NCBI RefSeq assembly: GCF_019578655.1
Contig: NC_063262.1
Coordinates: 21,831,582-21,895,581, forward strand
DNA from: Ricinus communis
Taxonomy: Eukaryota; Streptophyta; Magnoliopsida; Malpighiales; Euphorbiaceae
Length of the DNA stretch: 64,000 nucleotides
Direction: 5' to 3'
Of this stretch, positions 50,985-64,000 are shown in pieces; positions within the stretch are counted from its first letter, which is position 1, and each line of letters opens with the position of its first letter. The notes below the pieces were generated by a model, which did no database searches, was not told the origin of the DNA, and was given only the letters and a program-made list of their open reading frames with translations. Position numbers and translations under genes: made by a program.

Positions 50985-53085
50985 TAACAATAAAGGCACC
51001 CAAATCAATCGTTGATCGTACGGCGCGTGCTTCTATTTGGTTGTTTTTCCAGTGCTGTTTTTCATTTTAAAGATTACAACTTCTGTAATAAACAACATCT
51101 TAATAATTTTTTTTTATATTTCTTATTTTATTTTATTTTTATTTTCATAAATATTAATGATTTTAATTTTTTTATTCTTCTCTTTTTAATTTTTATCAAT
51201 AAAAAAATAAAAATTACAAATAAAAATCAATAATGTGCATATAAATTTATAATGTTTTGTAGATAATAATATTTTAGCTTTTTACACATGGAGAGTCAAA
51301 TCAACTCTCTATTTTATATTTAAAAAATAAATAATATATTGAAATATTATTTTATAATATGACTCTTTAAATTAAATAGTTTGACATATATAAAGAGTGC
51401 TCTTGATACTGTATCCCTTATAGAATATCTTGATATTTTTAAGATTTTAAGCATATAAACTTTTTAATATTAAAAATAAAGAAAATTAAAGTTGAATCTT
51501 AAATTTACTTCTAATCACATTATTAAGTAAACTTTTATATTCAATTCTAGACAATAGAATTTCTTTCGATAAATAAAATTATTAAATCATACTTTTGAAT
51601 TTTTTTTACAGTTTTATATGCTATAAAACAATCAGAAAAACAATTTAATTGTTTTTAAATATTTTAATAAAATTATTAATTTATGCTTTAATTGAACCTT
51701 TCTCACTAAGACGTCTTGTAATTTTGTATCAATTTTATTTGATCTCGAAGACCATAACAATCCATCCTTCACATAGATTTTTTATTATTTACTTACAAGA
51801 GTTTTCTTAACTATTTGCTTGTATTTTTATTTTGTTATGTTATATCAATATTATTTATTTTCTAACATTTTCCCTTGAGAATGTTATGATCAGTTTTCTA
51901 AATTGTCACAATACTTTGTTCTTTATTTATTATTTCTTGGGTCTAATTTAGTTTCCCTTTATCAATAAAATATTTGTTAAGCATCTCTCTTTGATATCCC
52001 ACTGCAATTTTAATTTTTTTTCTGAAATTTCACATTGATATTTTCTATAAATTATTTCAAAAATTTACAATATATAAAAATGAAGAATAGTAGAGAAATA
52101 AAACAAAAGAAGATTAATAAATAAACAAAAAAACAATTGATAGAATAAATAAATCGATTCTTAAATAATAGAACCGGATGAATGCAAGATTTTTGAAGCA
52201 ACAACAACCAAACTAAGATTTTGAGAAACTTCTTTTCCAATTGTTTAATGAAGAAATAGAACTAAAAGTAGAACATAAAAAACAAAAACAAAAAAAAGGA
52301 ATTATGAGAATGAAGGTCTAATTTGAGAGCATTAAATAGAACGCTTATGTGTTTTACTTTTGTTCGTTAAATCCTCTCTTCTTTTAAAATTTTTGATTTA
52401 ATTAGCAAAAATCAGATACTAAACTCTAACTTTTGGGGAAATATAATATTGAGAGTGGTGTTGTTATGTAAGAAAAATATAATAAAAGACAATATAATTA
52501 ATTTTTAAAATTAATTTTTAGGTTTTTTTCTTCTATTTTGTATATTTTTCTATCAAGATATATTCTTAAAAAATTTATTTCTTGACTTTAATTTTGTCAA
52601 AATGTTTTCATATATATATAGTAAAACTTCTGTATAGTCATATACTTAAGAGTAAATATAATTTATGACCATAAGAATATTATAATTTATTGGAGATTTA
52701 AATATTAAAATTTTTATTTGAATTAAATATATTAATTTTATTAATAAAATAATAAAATTAGAGATAAGATAATTAAATATTTTATTAAATTATACAAATA
52801 GGATTGATGAGATAAAATAATATTATAGTAAAACAAGACATAATATATACTATATTTTTTAAAAAGTTATATATATAAATATTATTATATAGAAGAATAT
52901 TTTATTAAAAGAATTTAAAAATTTTATAATTTATTATAATAAAATATTAAATTATTTAATTCAATTGAGTGATATAATTTTTAAAAATATAACAAATCCA
53001 AAAATGTTGATGCTTAGGTTCTATTAGTCTTTACATTTTATTATTATGTGGGCCATTTTGGCTTCCGATAAACAAAAAGAATACA
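50985..53085. other. AT-rich intergenic DNA with a diverged MITE tail
   Basis: The region 51284-51420 is a diverged copy of the palindromic repeat at 1595-1760 (TGGAGAGTCAAATCAACTCTC, then ATGACTCTTTAAA). The remainder is AT-rich and I see no gene. Confidence 0.45.
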
Positions 53086-53093
53086 TTACAAAC

Positions 53094-54778
53094 TAGGGTT
53101 GAGTATGGATCGGTCCAATTCGGTTATTTATAAATCACCAGTATTATATCAAACCTCAGTTATTTTAAAATTGAAGGTATCAGTACCGTACCAAACATAA
53201 AAGGATCCATTACCGTATTGTACCAATTTTACGGTTCAATACAGTTTGGTTCGGTGCTATTTTCGGTTCTAAAAAATTTAAAAAACACAACTTTAATCTC
53301 ATATTTAATCAAATACATTTAGAGAAAATATGATTACCAACCTAAAAAAAGTAGCATGAAAATCTGAATTAAAATTGCAATCACATTCTTGAACAACCTA
53401 TTTCGTAATTCAATCACTTGCAAATACAATAATTCATTCAATATTTAAATACAAACCATTAAAATATATATTACTGCTAGCATAAAAATATTTTACAGAT
53501 GGCAATCATTAAAATAAATAAATTTACAAACTTTATGTAGCACTAAAATACATGTCCAAAATTAGCAAAGGAATGTTATTACCTCCCCTCAAAATTAGCA
53601 CTCCACATTTAATCTTGGCATAAGGGACTCACCAATCTCAGGATCTTGAATAATTTATACAATAAAAGTAAAAAATTACGTCAATAAGGCTTAACAGCAT
53701 CAACAATAAACAAACATATGTAAGAAGTAAAGAAATGTTACGTGACTCTATGCTTTCAATATCCTCTATTGATTCTTATAGTTGGATAGGTTTATTTGAA
53801 TTTTTAAGCCAATCTTGACAACAAATGAGGAACTCCACTGTTGTAGGAAGTAAAAAACTTATATATTGTTAAAAGATGTTTTGACAATTTTTTTCTCAAA
53901 TTTTGTTTGATCCTTTTCAAAAAAAAAAATTTATAAATATAATTAAATTTTTTTATATTTTAATATTAATTTATAATATTTTAAAAATTAATAAATTAAT
54001 TATTTCTAAATATTTACTTTTTAAGTTTTATTAGTATAATAATATAAAAATTATTTTTAAAATATTTATTTCTTAATTTAATATTTATATAAATTAATAC
54101 TTTTAGTATAATTAATATTATTATTCTTAAAATAAAAATATTATATCATTAAAAATTAATTTATTAATAAATATATTGTAAATAATATTATATTTATATA
54201 ATAATATCTTTTATAATTTTTACTAATTTATATAACTTTTTATTAAATTAAGTAATTTTTTAATTAACTTGTCAAAAATTTCTAAATAGTAAATAAATTT
54301 TAAATCTAGTATTTAGTATGTATACTAGATTACTAGTATCAATATACTATGTGACATATTAATATATATAACTTATATTTTTTATAGAGTATAAAGTATA
54401 TTATAATATTATAGTTATTTTTAATATGTATTATTTTTTGTATTGCGATAACAATTGCTTGAATTATATAAATGATAAATATAAAATAATTGTTTATAGA
54501 GTATATGTATTATTTTTTAATATATGTATTATTTATATAATATAAATAATTATTTATAAATATATGTAAAAAATTTGGTTCTACAGTTTGGTCTGGATCA
54601 GTACAAGACGGATCGGTTCTAGTACGGTTTTTATTAAAGAACCGGTACCATACCGTAATAGTAAAAAAATTCGGATCGGTTCAATTCGGTTATAAATTTT
54701 TTTGGTTTTTTCGGTACTGACTTTTCAGTACGGTTATTCGGTTCGGACGGGAATCACTGAAATCCATGCTCAGCCCTA
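53094..54778. mobile_element. hAT-type element, family B, copy 2
   Basis: It starts TAGGGTTGAGTATGGATCGG and ends CCATGCTCAGCCCTA, with a perfect 8-bp target duplication TTACAAAC (53086-53093 and 54779-54786). The outer parts match 38807-39685, including TCCAATTCGGTTAT, AAATCAC.AGTA and CCGTAATAGTAAAA. The interior is about 800 bp longer and AT-rich, with no transposase frame. It is a non-autonomous member of the same family. Confidence 0.85.
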
Positions 54779-54786
54779 TTACAAAC

Positions 54787-55419
54787 ACTCCCATATATCA
54801 TTGGGAAGCTCAATTGAATGGCGAAGATGTCAGTTAGGTAGAGACTTTGTTTGGGAAATCAAATTCCCTTGAAAATTTCAAAAGGCTCTTTTATGAAATT
54901 ACGACAAAAGAAAAGAAATCGCGCCATAGTAATAATAAAGGCATTGCTGTTGCTCTTTTAATGCTCTGCACTTATGTTATAAAGGATATTCTTTTCCTTT
55001 TTTTTTCTCTTTTTTAGAATAATTAAAAAAATAATATTTAAATTTATTAAAATTTAATAAAATTAAATTTTTAAAAGTTACAATTTAATATATAAATCTA
55101 ATAAATAGTTACGATTGAATATATATAGCAAATCAATAGCAGATTATAAGTTATCCATATTACAAAATGTATGTCAATTTATTAAAATTTAATAATCAAG
55201 TGTTTAAACTTTTAAAAATAATAATTTAGTGTGTTGAATTAAAAATTACTAATATTAATATTTATAGTCAAATTAAATTAATATATTTTTATAATAAAAG
55301 ATCGTATTTATATAGAGGAAGATTTTTTAATATGAACAATAAAAATTATAACAATAAATTAAAATGTATAAATAAATACTATACATTTTATAAAGAGATG
55401 TATTACTAATTAACATTAT
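54787..55419. other. AT-rich spacer
   Basis: Nothing recognisable lies between the hAT-type element and the Copia remnant. Confidence 0.5.
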
Positions 55420-57106
55420 AGTCAAGATTATTGTCATCGATAATAACTAATTTTATTTTGGATATTTGTAGTGATGAGTTAAAAAATCAACCTTCTATGT
55501 CTACGCCTTATTCTCCAGTTAATCTTCTTTCCTACACATATCTTAACCCCTCACAGATTGTTCTCTATTAGTGTTAGTAATCTTACTGGACCTAAGACTT
55601 ACAATGAGGCTATTAAGTATGATTGTTAGAAATAATCCATGGAGGCTGAGCTCAAGCTCTTCAAGACACAATAACATGGGAGCTCACTTCATTGCCTCCT
55701 AATAAAGTTTCAATCAGTTGTAAATGGATTTACAGAATCAAGTATAAGGTTGATGGTTTTATAGAAAGCTGCAAAGCAAGGCTGGTTGCTCTCGCTTCAC
55801 TCAACATGCAGGTATTGATTATATTCACACTTTCTCACCTATTGCTAAGATAAATACCATCGAAACATTGTTGGTTGTTGCTGCTATAAAAAATTAGCAT
55901 TTACAGCAACTAGACATCAATAATGCCTTCCTTCATTAAGATCTTCATGAGAAAGTTTACATGAAGTTACCTCCTAGCTTACAAGCTTATTCTAACCAAG
56001 TATGCAAGCTTACTAAATTTTTATATGGCCTTAAATAAGCCAATAGTTAATGGTATAGGAAGTTAACTATTGCTCTTATCTCTCAAGGTTATACAACCTT
56101 TTCTTATTCTTCTTTATTTTTGAAGAATCAAGGTTCAAGGTTCATTGCATTGTTGATGATGTTATGTTGGCGAGCAATGATCAATTTGAGGTTGATTTTG
56201 TTGAAATTTTTCTTTATGAGCAGTTTAAGATTAAGGATCATGGCAGACTTAAAATATTTTCTAGGTTTTAAAATTGCTAGATCAGAAAAAAGATTCGATC
56301 TTAGTCAAAAGAAATATGCTCTTGATCTTCTTTAGGATTTTAGTTTTCTTGGTTCTAAGTCTGATGTTTCTCGAATAATTCCTAGTCAACATTTCATTGC
56401 TCATGATACTAGTCTTGATGTTGATCAGATTTCTTATATAAAGCTCATTAGGAAACTTCTTTCTTACTATAACTAGACTTGATGATTCCTTGGCAGCTTA
56501 ACAACTTTCATAGTTTCTTAATCATCCCAAACAACCTCATATGCAGGGTGTTCATCGAATTCTTAGATATATTAAGGTTGCACTAGGTCAAGGTCTTTTT
56601 TTCCTTGTGATTCTCAATTGTAACTTAAAGCTTTCTTTGATTCAGGACTTCATGCGTTGATTCTAGAAAGTCTGTAACTGGATACTGTGTTTTTCTTGGA
56701 TCCTCTCTCATCTCCTGGAAATTCAAAAAACAATAAATCATCTCTTGTTCATAATATGAGGTAAGTATTGAGTAATGTCAATAGTGACTTGTGAACTTCA
56801 ATGGCTCTTCTATCTTCTCATTGACCTTCAACTTGACTTTATTAGACCTCCCTTACTTTACTATGATAACAAGTCAGCAATTCAGCTAGTAACCAATCTT
56901 ATTTTTCATGAAAGAACCAAACATATTGAGATTATTTGCCATCTTATTCGATAAAAATTACAACAAAGGATAGTTCATTTCCTTCCAGTTTATTCTGCTT
57001 ATCGACTTGCAAATTTTTTCACAAAAGCTTTTCCTTCTTCTACTTTTCCTCAAGCTATTAGCAAATTGGGCATTCACAATGTGTATACGCCAGTTTGAAA
57101 GGGGCT
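55420..57106 (+). pseudogene. Decayed Copia pol
   Basis: Pieces in order are CKWIYRIKYKVDGFIES (RT, near 55720), a degraded VDDVMLASNDQFEVDF (56150-56200), GRLKYFLGFKIARSEKRFDL (56240-56300), KKYALDLL, HRILRYIKVALGQGLF (56550) and the RNase H end. Stops and shifts are numerous. A polypurine-like TTGAAAGGGG lies at 57095-57104. Confidence 0.75.
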
Positions 57107-57300
57107 ATTAGAGCTTATTCTAACTCTGCTAGTTAGTTTTTTTTTTACTAATTAGAGCTAAAGTTAGTATATTTTTCTCTCTCCTTATTCTATTGGTTGT
57201 TTCCTGTAATTAATTGTTGATTAGTCTTTGTATATAAGCTTGTTTATAAGCTAAAGTTCATTAATGAGGATCCTGAGATGTTTTTATCAATTTCTATATT
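57105..57300 (+). repeat. Possible 3' LTR of the 55.4-kb Copia remnant
   Basis: It directly follows the purine tract. Its CTCTCC..., 'TTGTATATAAGC' and 'ATTAATGAGGATCC' content is LTR-like. No 5' partner was found, so both limits are approximate. Confidence 0.35.
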
Positions 57301-57840
57301 GACTTTATAACTTGATACGTTAAAGGAAAGATGACAATTGCCTGCTTTGCTTTTTAAAAAAATTTGCATGATAGTGCTAAAAATTTTAAAAATTACATAT
57401 TAGATTCTTTAAAAGTATTAATTATCCTTTTTATTTTCTTCCATTTAAATCAAAACAAATAGAGATCTTATATTTTGGCTCTCTTAATATTAAAATTTGA
57501 GTTCTATATATTGATTCCAAATAGCAAAATTATCTTTCCAACAAGGGTGGGTTGAGCATAAATCTCTAGCTATAGTGGCAAAGCCACATTGAAAGCAAGG
57601 AGGCAATTGCTTCTTTATTTTTTTTTTGAAAATTTGCATAATAATACTAGATTTTTTGAAAAAAATATTATCCTTTTTATTTTTTTTCCAATCAAAACAT
57701 AATAAATAGAGACCCTATATTTTTACTCCTTTAGTATTGGAATTTCACATCGCCACTTCATGGTTTGGTTGTTATTAAATTTTTAATCAATAGTTCTTTT
57801 TAGTTAGTTTTATATCTTATCAAAATATTAACTTTTTTGA
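57301..57840. other. AT-rich spacer with a diverged local duplication
   Basis: Two phrases, near 57350-57500 and 57610-57740, share 'TTTTTTGAAAATTTGCAT.ATA' and 'ATCAAAACA.AATAGAGA.C.TATATTTT'. This is a small diverged tandem repeat. There is no gene. Confidence 0.4.
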
Positions 57841-57849
57841 ATACAGAGG

Positions 57850-58880
57850 AAGGGGACAATCCCAAAAAAAGAAAAATAAATTAAAACCACAAAGAAGGCG
57901 ACTCAACAAACAAGGATGCAAGACCATAGTAGTAAGCACACGACTCAAACTCTAAGAACTCTAGGCTAAACAATTCCCTCTGCAACAAATCTAAGATCGA
58001 CAAAGGAGCAGCCCCCAACCTATGAACACCCTGGCAAAGGTCAAGCCAAAGTTTTCTAACCAATCAGCCATATAATTCCCTTCCCTATAAATATGGAACA
58101 CCTCAACACTCCAATCTCTGCCAACTAGTTCAAGAGACGCTTCAATCAAGTTTTTATTAGCATTAGAAACTGACTCAATAACAGTTAACCACTCCACCAC
58201 AAGCTTTGAATTTTCTACAAGAATAACAAGTCTAAAACCAAGTTCTCACGCCATCATTAAACCATGAAAACAACCAAAGCTCAGCTTGAGTTGTTGTATA
58301 TGACCCAATATTCACCATGAGACCTTGGATCCATCTTCCCATGGTATCACACATCATAACCCCTCCTTCAACAGTACTTAGATTACCTTTACTACACCCA
58401 TCTCAATTGAGCTTAATCCAATTCATATCAGGAAATTTCCAATTAATGAGTTTCACTTATTTTCTCAAAGGAGTTCCTAACACACGCTTATGATCTTGCA
58501 TAATAGTTGACACCTGAGCTTAATGATTATTAATCCACATAAATTTCACATTAATACTCACAAAATTAGTTTCAAAAATATGAAAGCTTCTCCACTTCCA
58601 AAGCCTCCAGATAAGTAGTAAACAGATCACTCCAAACATAGTCTATCAAAATATTTGGAGAAGATGTGACATTCAGCCACAACCAATCCTTTAAATTAAG
58701 ACCATGTTGTTGCATAAAGGAAGATGAAGAAATAAATTTCAGCCATAACTCCCGAGCAAAGACACAATCCATAAGAATATTGATTACCAACTCTTCATTC
58801 CTATCATACCAGGGGCAACTTACATCATGAGTTAAAAATCTTTTAACTCGTTTAGCATTACATAAAAGCTTCTCATGCAC
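57850..58880 (-). pseudogene. LINE zinc-binding and RNase H region
   Basis: KRFLTHDVSCPWYDRNEELV with INILMDCVFARELW (58850-58740) is the zf-RVT region; the usual His before the second Cys pair appears as Asn. VEVFHIYREGNYMADWLENF (about 58110-58050) is the end of RNase H. The frame is interrupted between the two. Confidence 0.75.
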
Positions 58881-59399
58881 AGCAAGCCAGCAAAAGGATA
58901 TGACGCATTAAGGCACATTTAATCTCTAAACTACTTTCTATAACATAGTATTATTAGAGCTCATATCAGAAAACTAAGCTTCATAGGCTGACTTTATCAT
59001 GATGTCACCATTAGATATTAATGCCCAACAGATCCTATCCATCTCCACGGAGTCCATGTTAACCATGAAATCTGTTAGTGTTGATTCAATTTCCACATCT
59101 AATAAACTCAAGAGCAAGTGCCACTCCTACCCTCCATTTTCCTCCCAGTAATAAGCCACCTTACGATATTGGTCAACAAACTCCAAATCTTTAAGAGCAA
59201 TATTTATTAAAGGGTCCTTCAAAAGCCACAAATCCAATCAAAAAAGAGTATCTTGCCCATTCATAATTGAAGCTCAAAACTCTAATTTGATAATCAGAGT
59301 AGCTTTGATAAACCCTTGCCAAATAATAGACTATTGAGCTCTATTAGTGAAAGCTCTATAGTGCTTATCCTTTCTAAAATACTTTCCTCTAACTACTTG

Positions 59400-61044
59400 A
59401 GCCCTAGAGAATCTCCTTTAGCCAGGATATTCCAGCCAAGTTTGGCTAAAAAAGCAAAATTATCACACTACTAATTATGTATTCCTAATCCACCATAACT
59501 CTTAGGAGAGGTTACAATGCTCCATTTTACTAGGCTTATTATTTTCTTCTCCATATCTCCCCTCCAAAGAAACATTCTAAGCATTCTCTCAATCTCTAAA
59601 GAGAGTAAGACAAGAAGAAACAATATTTGCATAGAGTAATATAGAATAGTGGATAACATTGATTGAGCAAGGGTAGTCCTACCAGCGAAGGAGAGGTCAT
59701 TTGCTCTCTAACCCGCCAGCCTTACTTTGACACGATCAATAAGATGTTTAAAGAAATATTGTAACATCCTTCTGTGAACAACAAGCATCCCCAAATTCAT
59801 ACCAAGATTATTAGATAACGAGATTCTTGAAAAGTTAGAAAGCTCTATAGCACTATCATAACTAACATTTTTAACACAAAAAGAGTTGATTTAACATGTT
59901 ATTTTTCTAGCTTGAAAGATGACAAAACTCATATGAAACACTTCATCACAATAGACATATGTTCTAAAGATGCTTCAGCAAATAAAATCAAATCATCAGC
60001 GAAAAAATAAATGCGTTAAAGAAGGGCCTCTCTTTGAAACCTTAATCGGCCACCAAGCACCAACATCTACAGTTGCACTAATTAAATGCACTAACCTCTC
60101 ATACGTAGCACAAATAAGTAGGGAGATATTGGATCTCCTTGACGCACTCCTCTAGTGGGGTTAAAAGGAGCAGTCTTCATTCCATTCCAAAGAACTGAAA
60201 TATTAGGAAAGGTAACACAAGGCATTATATTTATAATCCAAACATCATTTAATCCCACCTGTTGTAAAGTATCATGAATACAATTCTATGAGAGTCAAAC
60301 TTATGCCTTTTCTAAATCTATCTTTAGAGCCGTCCAACCAATTCCTGACTTCTTGATATTCATGGAATAAAATACCTCTTGAAAAATCATTGTATTATCA
60401 ATAAATTATTGTTCAAGCATAAAACTGTATTGGATAGGGGCAATGATATCCAGCAAGACCTATTTTAATCTATTCACTAGAGTTTTAGTAATCAGTTTGC
60501 AAAAAATATTATATAAATTGATTGGACGAAAACTCTTCAAATATTCTCGGTTAGAACTCTCGGAATCAACACTAACAACGTATCATTAGTAGATAAAGGA
60601 AGAATATCATACTGTAAAAATGATAGCACCATTGTGGATAAAGAATTACCTAAAATTAGCCAAAGCTTTTGATAAAAACCAACATTAAATCCATCAAGCC
60701 CAACAACTTTGTATGAAGATGTATCAAAAAGCACTTTATGCACCTCATCAGCTAAAAAAAGTATCTCAAGATGAGTTTTATAAACACCACATAGATATGA
60801 GAAATTAAGAATAGGGGGGCCATATGCACTAGAATCATCACAATTATTCTTGTCATATAAATTAGCAAAAAAAAAAAGAATGGGCCATATCCTGCAAAAT
60901 ACGCTGATTATAAACCCAAACATCATCTTCATTCTTTAACACATGAACTTTACTTTTACTTCTTTGAATGACAGTTGAAAGATGATAAAACTTGGTATTC
61001 CTATCACCTGAAGCAATCCAATCTTCCTTGGATCTTTGAAACAA
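59400..61044 (-). pseudogene. LINE reverse transcriptase
   Basis: In order: IASGDRNTKFYHLSTVIQRS (about 61020-60960), DEVHKVLFDTSSYKVVGLDG with FYQKLW (about 60750-60650), the catalytic FADD box at 59971-60009 and FLWRGDMEKKIISLVKW with GGLGIHN (59570-59470). The catalytic Asp pair is intact, but frame breaks separate every block. Confidence 0.8.
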
Positions 61045-61532
61045 AAAATATATTCCTAGTGCAACACTAAGTCAAGTTCTCTCTGAAGTTTATGATCAAG
61101 CTTCAACAAATTTCAAGAAGGCGTTGTTGTCTTTGAGTTCTCTTTAGACAAGCCCAAATCCGCCTTTTCCTTGCAAATATATTATAAAATGAGTTTTTAT
61201 CCTAAATATGTAATGAATCAGTAAGACCTAGGGAATTCTCTATAAAAGACTTTGAGGAATCCCAATTACGCTTTACTACTTCTGGAAATTCTAGGGAAGA
61301 TAGCCAAGCAGCCTTGAAGGAAAGTCAAAATTCCTTCTTTGATCATTTCATGGCAAGAGGTCTAAAAAAATTTGACAATGATCTTATTGATGCCGTGGAA
61401 GATGAATCACCCTATCAAACAAAAATCTCCACTTTGAATTACTAAGGGCACGATCCAAATGAGCAGCTTTTATCCCATAAATTGAATACTGCCTAGTCTA
61501 AGCAAACTTCAGAACTAAAAACCCCAAATCAA

Positions 61533-62040
61533 TCAGACCTTCATTGAAAACCAATCAACAAAATTACTCTTTCCATAACTACTCTGACTCCCCCGACTAC
61601 TTGTTTTATCTGATGACAAAATTGTGTTAAAATCACCCAAAACTATACAAGGTATATTTAAATCAATCACCTTATGAGATAATTCCTTCCAAAGAGATTC
61701 CACAATGCTATATTTGGGCTTATATAGACCATAGTATAGAGCCAATGATTTTGTTGGCTATCCTTAATACAATAATGAATGAATAGAGAATTTTTGCACA
61801 AAACTGCTAAATTAACAGAATTTTTTCAAAAAATCCAAATGTCACCACTAAACCCTAGAGCTTCCACCCTTAGCCAATTGTCATATCCAATTTTCTAGCA
61901 TATTGAATTAGCCGTATAACAACTAATCTTGGTTTCAAACAACCCGAAAACACATGGATTATAGATGGACAAAATATGTTTAAGAGTGCATTAAAAATCT
62001 CTCAACGCAGCTCCTTGAACATTCCAAGCAATAATCTTTA
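61533..62040 (-). pseudogene. LINE endonuclease (APE type)
   Basis: It opens with IIAWNVQGAALRDF at about 62035-61995, the N-terminal 'AWN.RG' motif. Further on, YYGLYKPKYSIVESLWKEL and CIVLGDFNTILSSDK (near 61650) carry the GDFN catalytic motif. A stop after RDF and later shifts inactivate it. Confidence 0.75.
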
Positions 62041-62310
62041 TAAAAAAAAAAAGATCAGAAATACTAAAGAACTAGAGTCTCCAATAATCTATCTGAAGAT
62101 AGCAAAATAAAAAAATAAAAAAAAAACCAAAAAACTAACACAAAAGAACTGATGATTTAAAGGAAAGAGCTTAAATGGCAAAGCCGCTTACCTTCAAATA
62201 ACTCTCTCTATCAAACATATCAAAATATTCCACACCCATATCACCATCTGATACTTCCTCACCCAATTCTGGTTCCATAGCATCATTGCTTAAAGGAGCA
62301 TCCGATGAAT

Positions 62311-64000
62311 GAAAATATTAATTAATACATTATATAAAATATAAAAATACATTAATACGTAACAGTAGAATTTTTTTGAAATTCATCTTCTCCTCTCCAA
62401 TTGGTTTGTTCATGCACTAATATCTTAACAGAATAAATAAATAAAAAGTTGAAAAAGCAAAAGAATGAGTAATGATAGAAAATACTAAAAAATGGATTAG
62501 CACTTTCCATTTAATAAACTAAAAATTAGTGTTATGAGATAATGATAGGATTTGAAATGATTCTTTATTAACGAGATAAAAGTTTCACTTTAAAATTTGA
62601 ATAATTTTGAAGATATTAATAATTTTAAATATTTAATAATTTGAGATAACAATAGAATATTTTATAGAATAAATTGTTTAAATTTGTTGTTCATTTAATT
62701 TTTAAAAGATTTAATCTATTATTCTATGGTAAAATAAAATAAAAAAAAAGCTACCTACATTTTTCACAAATGAAACTTATAATTGTCTATCATTTTCTCT
62801 TATGTGGTGTCGTGATGCATTTTTATGATGTTTGAGTCCCTTGTTTAAGCTAAGATAATGATGAAAATTGGATGTCAAATTCTATTTAAGTAGTCCGTAG
62901 ATAAGTGGTGGAAAATCTCGTAATATCAAAAATTTAAATTTTTTAAATTTCTCATCCCTACCAATTGTGAAAACAACTGCATTGTCTAAGCAGAATATAT
63001 GCTACTACGCATGGCTGTATGATCTAATTGAACTAAAAGCAACCATAAATTTGTGGGTTTTACTAGAATGCCATTGTGATATTTTACCATTATAAATGTA
63101 TTTTTTAATTTTTAGATAATTAATTAATATTATTTTAAATAATTAAGTAATTATATATATCTTTCTATGAATTAAATTGTAAATAAATTAATATATAACT
63201 TTTAATTATTAATACAAGTTAAAATTATATAGGTGAAGCTCATAGTTGTAACGTATTACTGATTAAATTTTAAAAATAAATAATAAATAAACATAATATA
63301 TTTGGTTGACTGATAACTATATATATATGACTGATTAATATAGCATTTAATTATTTTTATAAATTATAAAAATTAAAATAAAATAGATTTTTATAGGTTT
63401 ATATGGTAAAGTACACCTATAGTTTATTAGAATGATTCTAAGTTTGTACATCTATTATTTTGCTAAATTATAATATGTGTTTAGCTGTTAAACTATATAA
63501 TGTAATCAAACTTGAAAGAGAAACATATTGAAAATTTTTATCTTACTCTAGTTCCATCTCTACTCTCTACTCTTTTCTCTCTTATTGTTCTTCATCTATT
63601 TTTTTTTTTTTTGGTCACCACTGATCATCTTTTAGATCCGCGGTAATCTCTTCTTTTTTTATTTATATCATTCTATTTTAATTAACATATACAGATTTTT
63701 CATATCTGTTTTTTTTTTTTAATATTATAGCAAAACTTCTCTATAGTGATACTTTATATATGAATAACTTCTACATAATTATAAAAAAATTCAATCCCAA
63801 TTTAAATCAATTGTAAATAAGAATAAACTGTATATTGTAATAAGTTGTAAGTTTTCTTTACTGTATTAGGATTTCTTGATTTCTCCTTCTATGGAGTTTT
63901 TTATTCCCTTTATTGTAGAGATTTTGATTCACTTTATGAAGCATTTAATTATAGCCTCTACGTATATATTCATGGAATTTCATGAAGCTGCAATAGTGAT
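62311..64000. other. AT-rich intergenic DNA
   Basis: Only homopolymer runs (for example poly-T near 63600 and 63710) and AT-rich sequence. I see no coding region, RNA or defined repeat. Confidence 0.5.

Larger units (their letters stand above)
57841..62310 (-). mobile_element. 5'-truncated L1-type LINE retrotransposon
   Basis: On the minus strand the order is the end of ORF1 (acidic, EPELGEEVSDGDMGVEYF, 62290-62170), then endonuclease, reverse transcriptase with FFADDLILFAEA (60009-59971), a zinc-knuckle region and RNase H, as in plant L1 elements. There are many stops. It ends at 57841 in ...CCTCTGTATTCAAAAAA, giving only a very short A-tail. No LTRs are present. The missing front of ORF1 and the 5' UTR fits the usual incomplete reverse transcription. 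A target duplication was not found. Confidence 0.85.

Overview
The window is eudicot plant nuclear DNA. It is very AT-rich between genes. Its genes are split by GT-AG introns, and their proteins match plant families: a nucleobase-ascorbate transporter, a CC-NB-LRR resistance protein and an augmin subunit. About half of the sequence is decayed retrotransposons and small DNA transposons. The species cannot be named from sequence alone.

Layout. 1-7.4 kb is AT-rich DNA with two copies of a long-inverted-repeat element and small palindromic repeats. 7.8-12.6 kb is an apparently intact 14-exon NAT transporter gene (+), 520 aa. 13.6-14.5 kb holds a probable polycistronic snoRNA locus on the minus strand. 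It has one clear box C/D snoRNA whose guide matches 18S rRNA, one well-formed H/ACA snoRNA and a second H/ACA candidate, behind a promoter with TATA, telo-box and site II elements. 15.0-20.8 kb is a decayed Athila-like Ty3/gypsy element (+) with a partial Copia element nested in it in reverse. 21.0-21.5 kb is a hAT-type MITE with a perfect 8-bp target duplication and a tRNA-like core; a second copy lies at 50.5 kb. 22.5-27.4 kb is an intact CC-NB-LRR gene (-), 1308 aa, with a likely 3' UTR intron. 29.75-34.8 kb is a full-length, mutated Copia element (-) with TSD CTAAA. 37.2-39.9 kb is a decayed Copia pol (+) split by a hAT-type element. 41.4-42.4 kb has LINE RNase H scraps and a hAT-like insertion. 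43.8-49.5 kb is a 6-exon AUG2 (augmin subunit 2) gene (+), 306 aa, whose third intron carries a young, internally deleted Copia element (-). 53.1-54.8 kb is a second hAT-type element of the 38.8 kb family. 55.4-57.3 kb is another decayed Copia (+). 57.8-62.3 kb is a 5'-truncated L1-type LINE (-). The rest is AT-rich and shows no genes.

The host loci are independent housekeeping or defence genes: NAT moves nucleobases across membranes, AUG2 works in microtubule nucleation, the CNL is an intracellular immune receptor, and the snoRNAs modify rRNA. No operon-like logic joins them. Target duplications and nesting give a relative order for the transposon insertions. The most notable non-protein signal is the minus-strand snoRNA cluster, which open-reading-frame analysis misses entirely.
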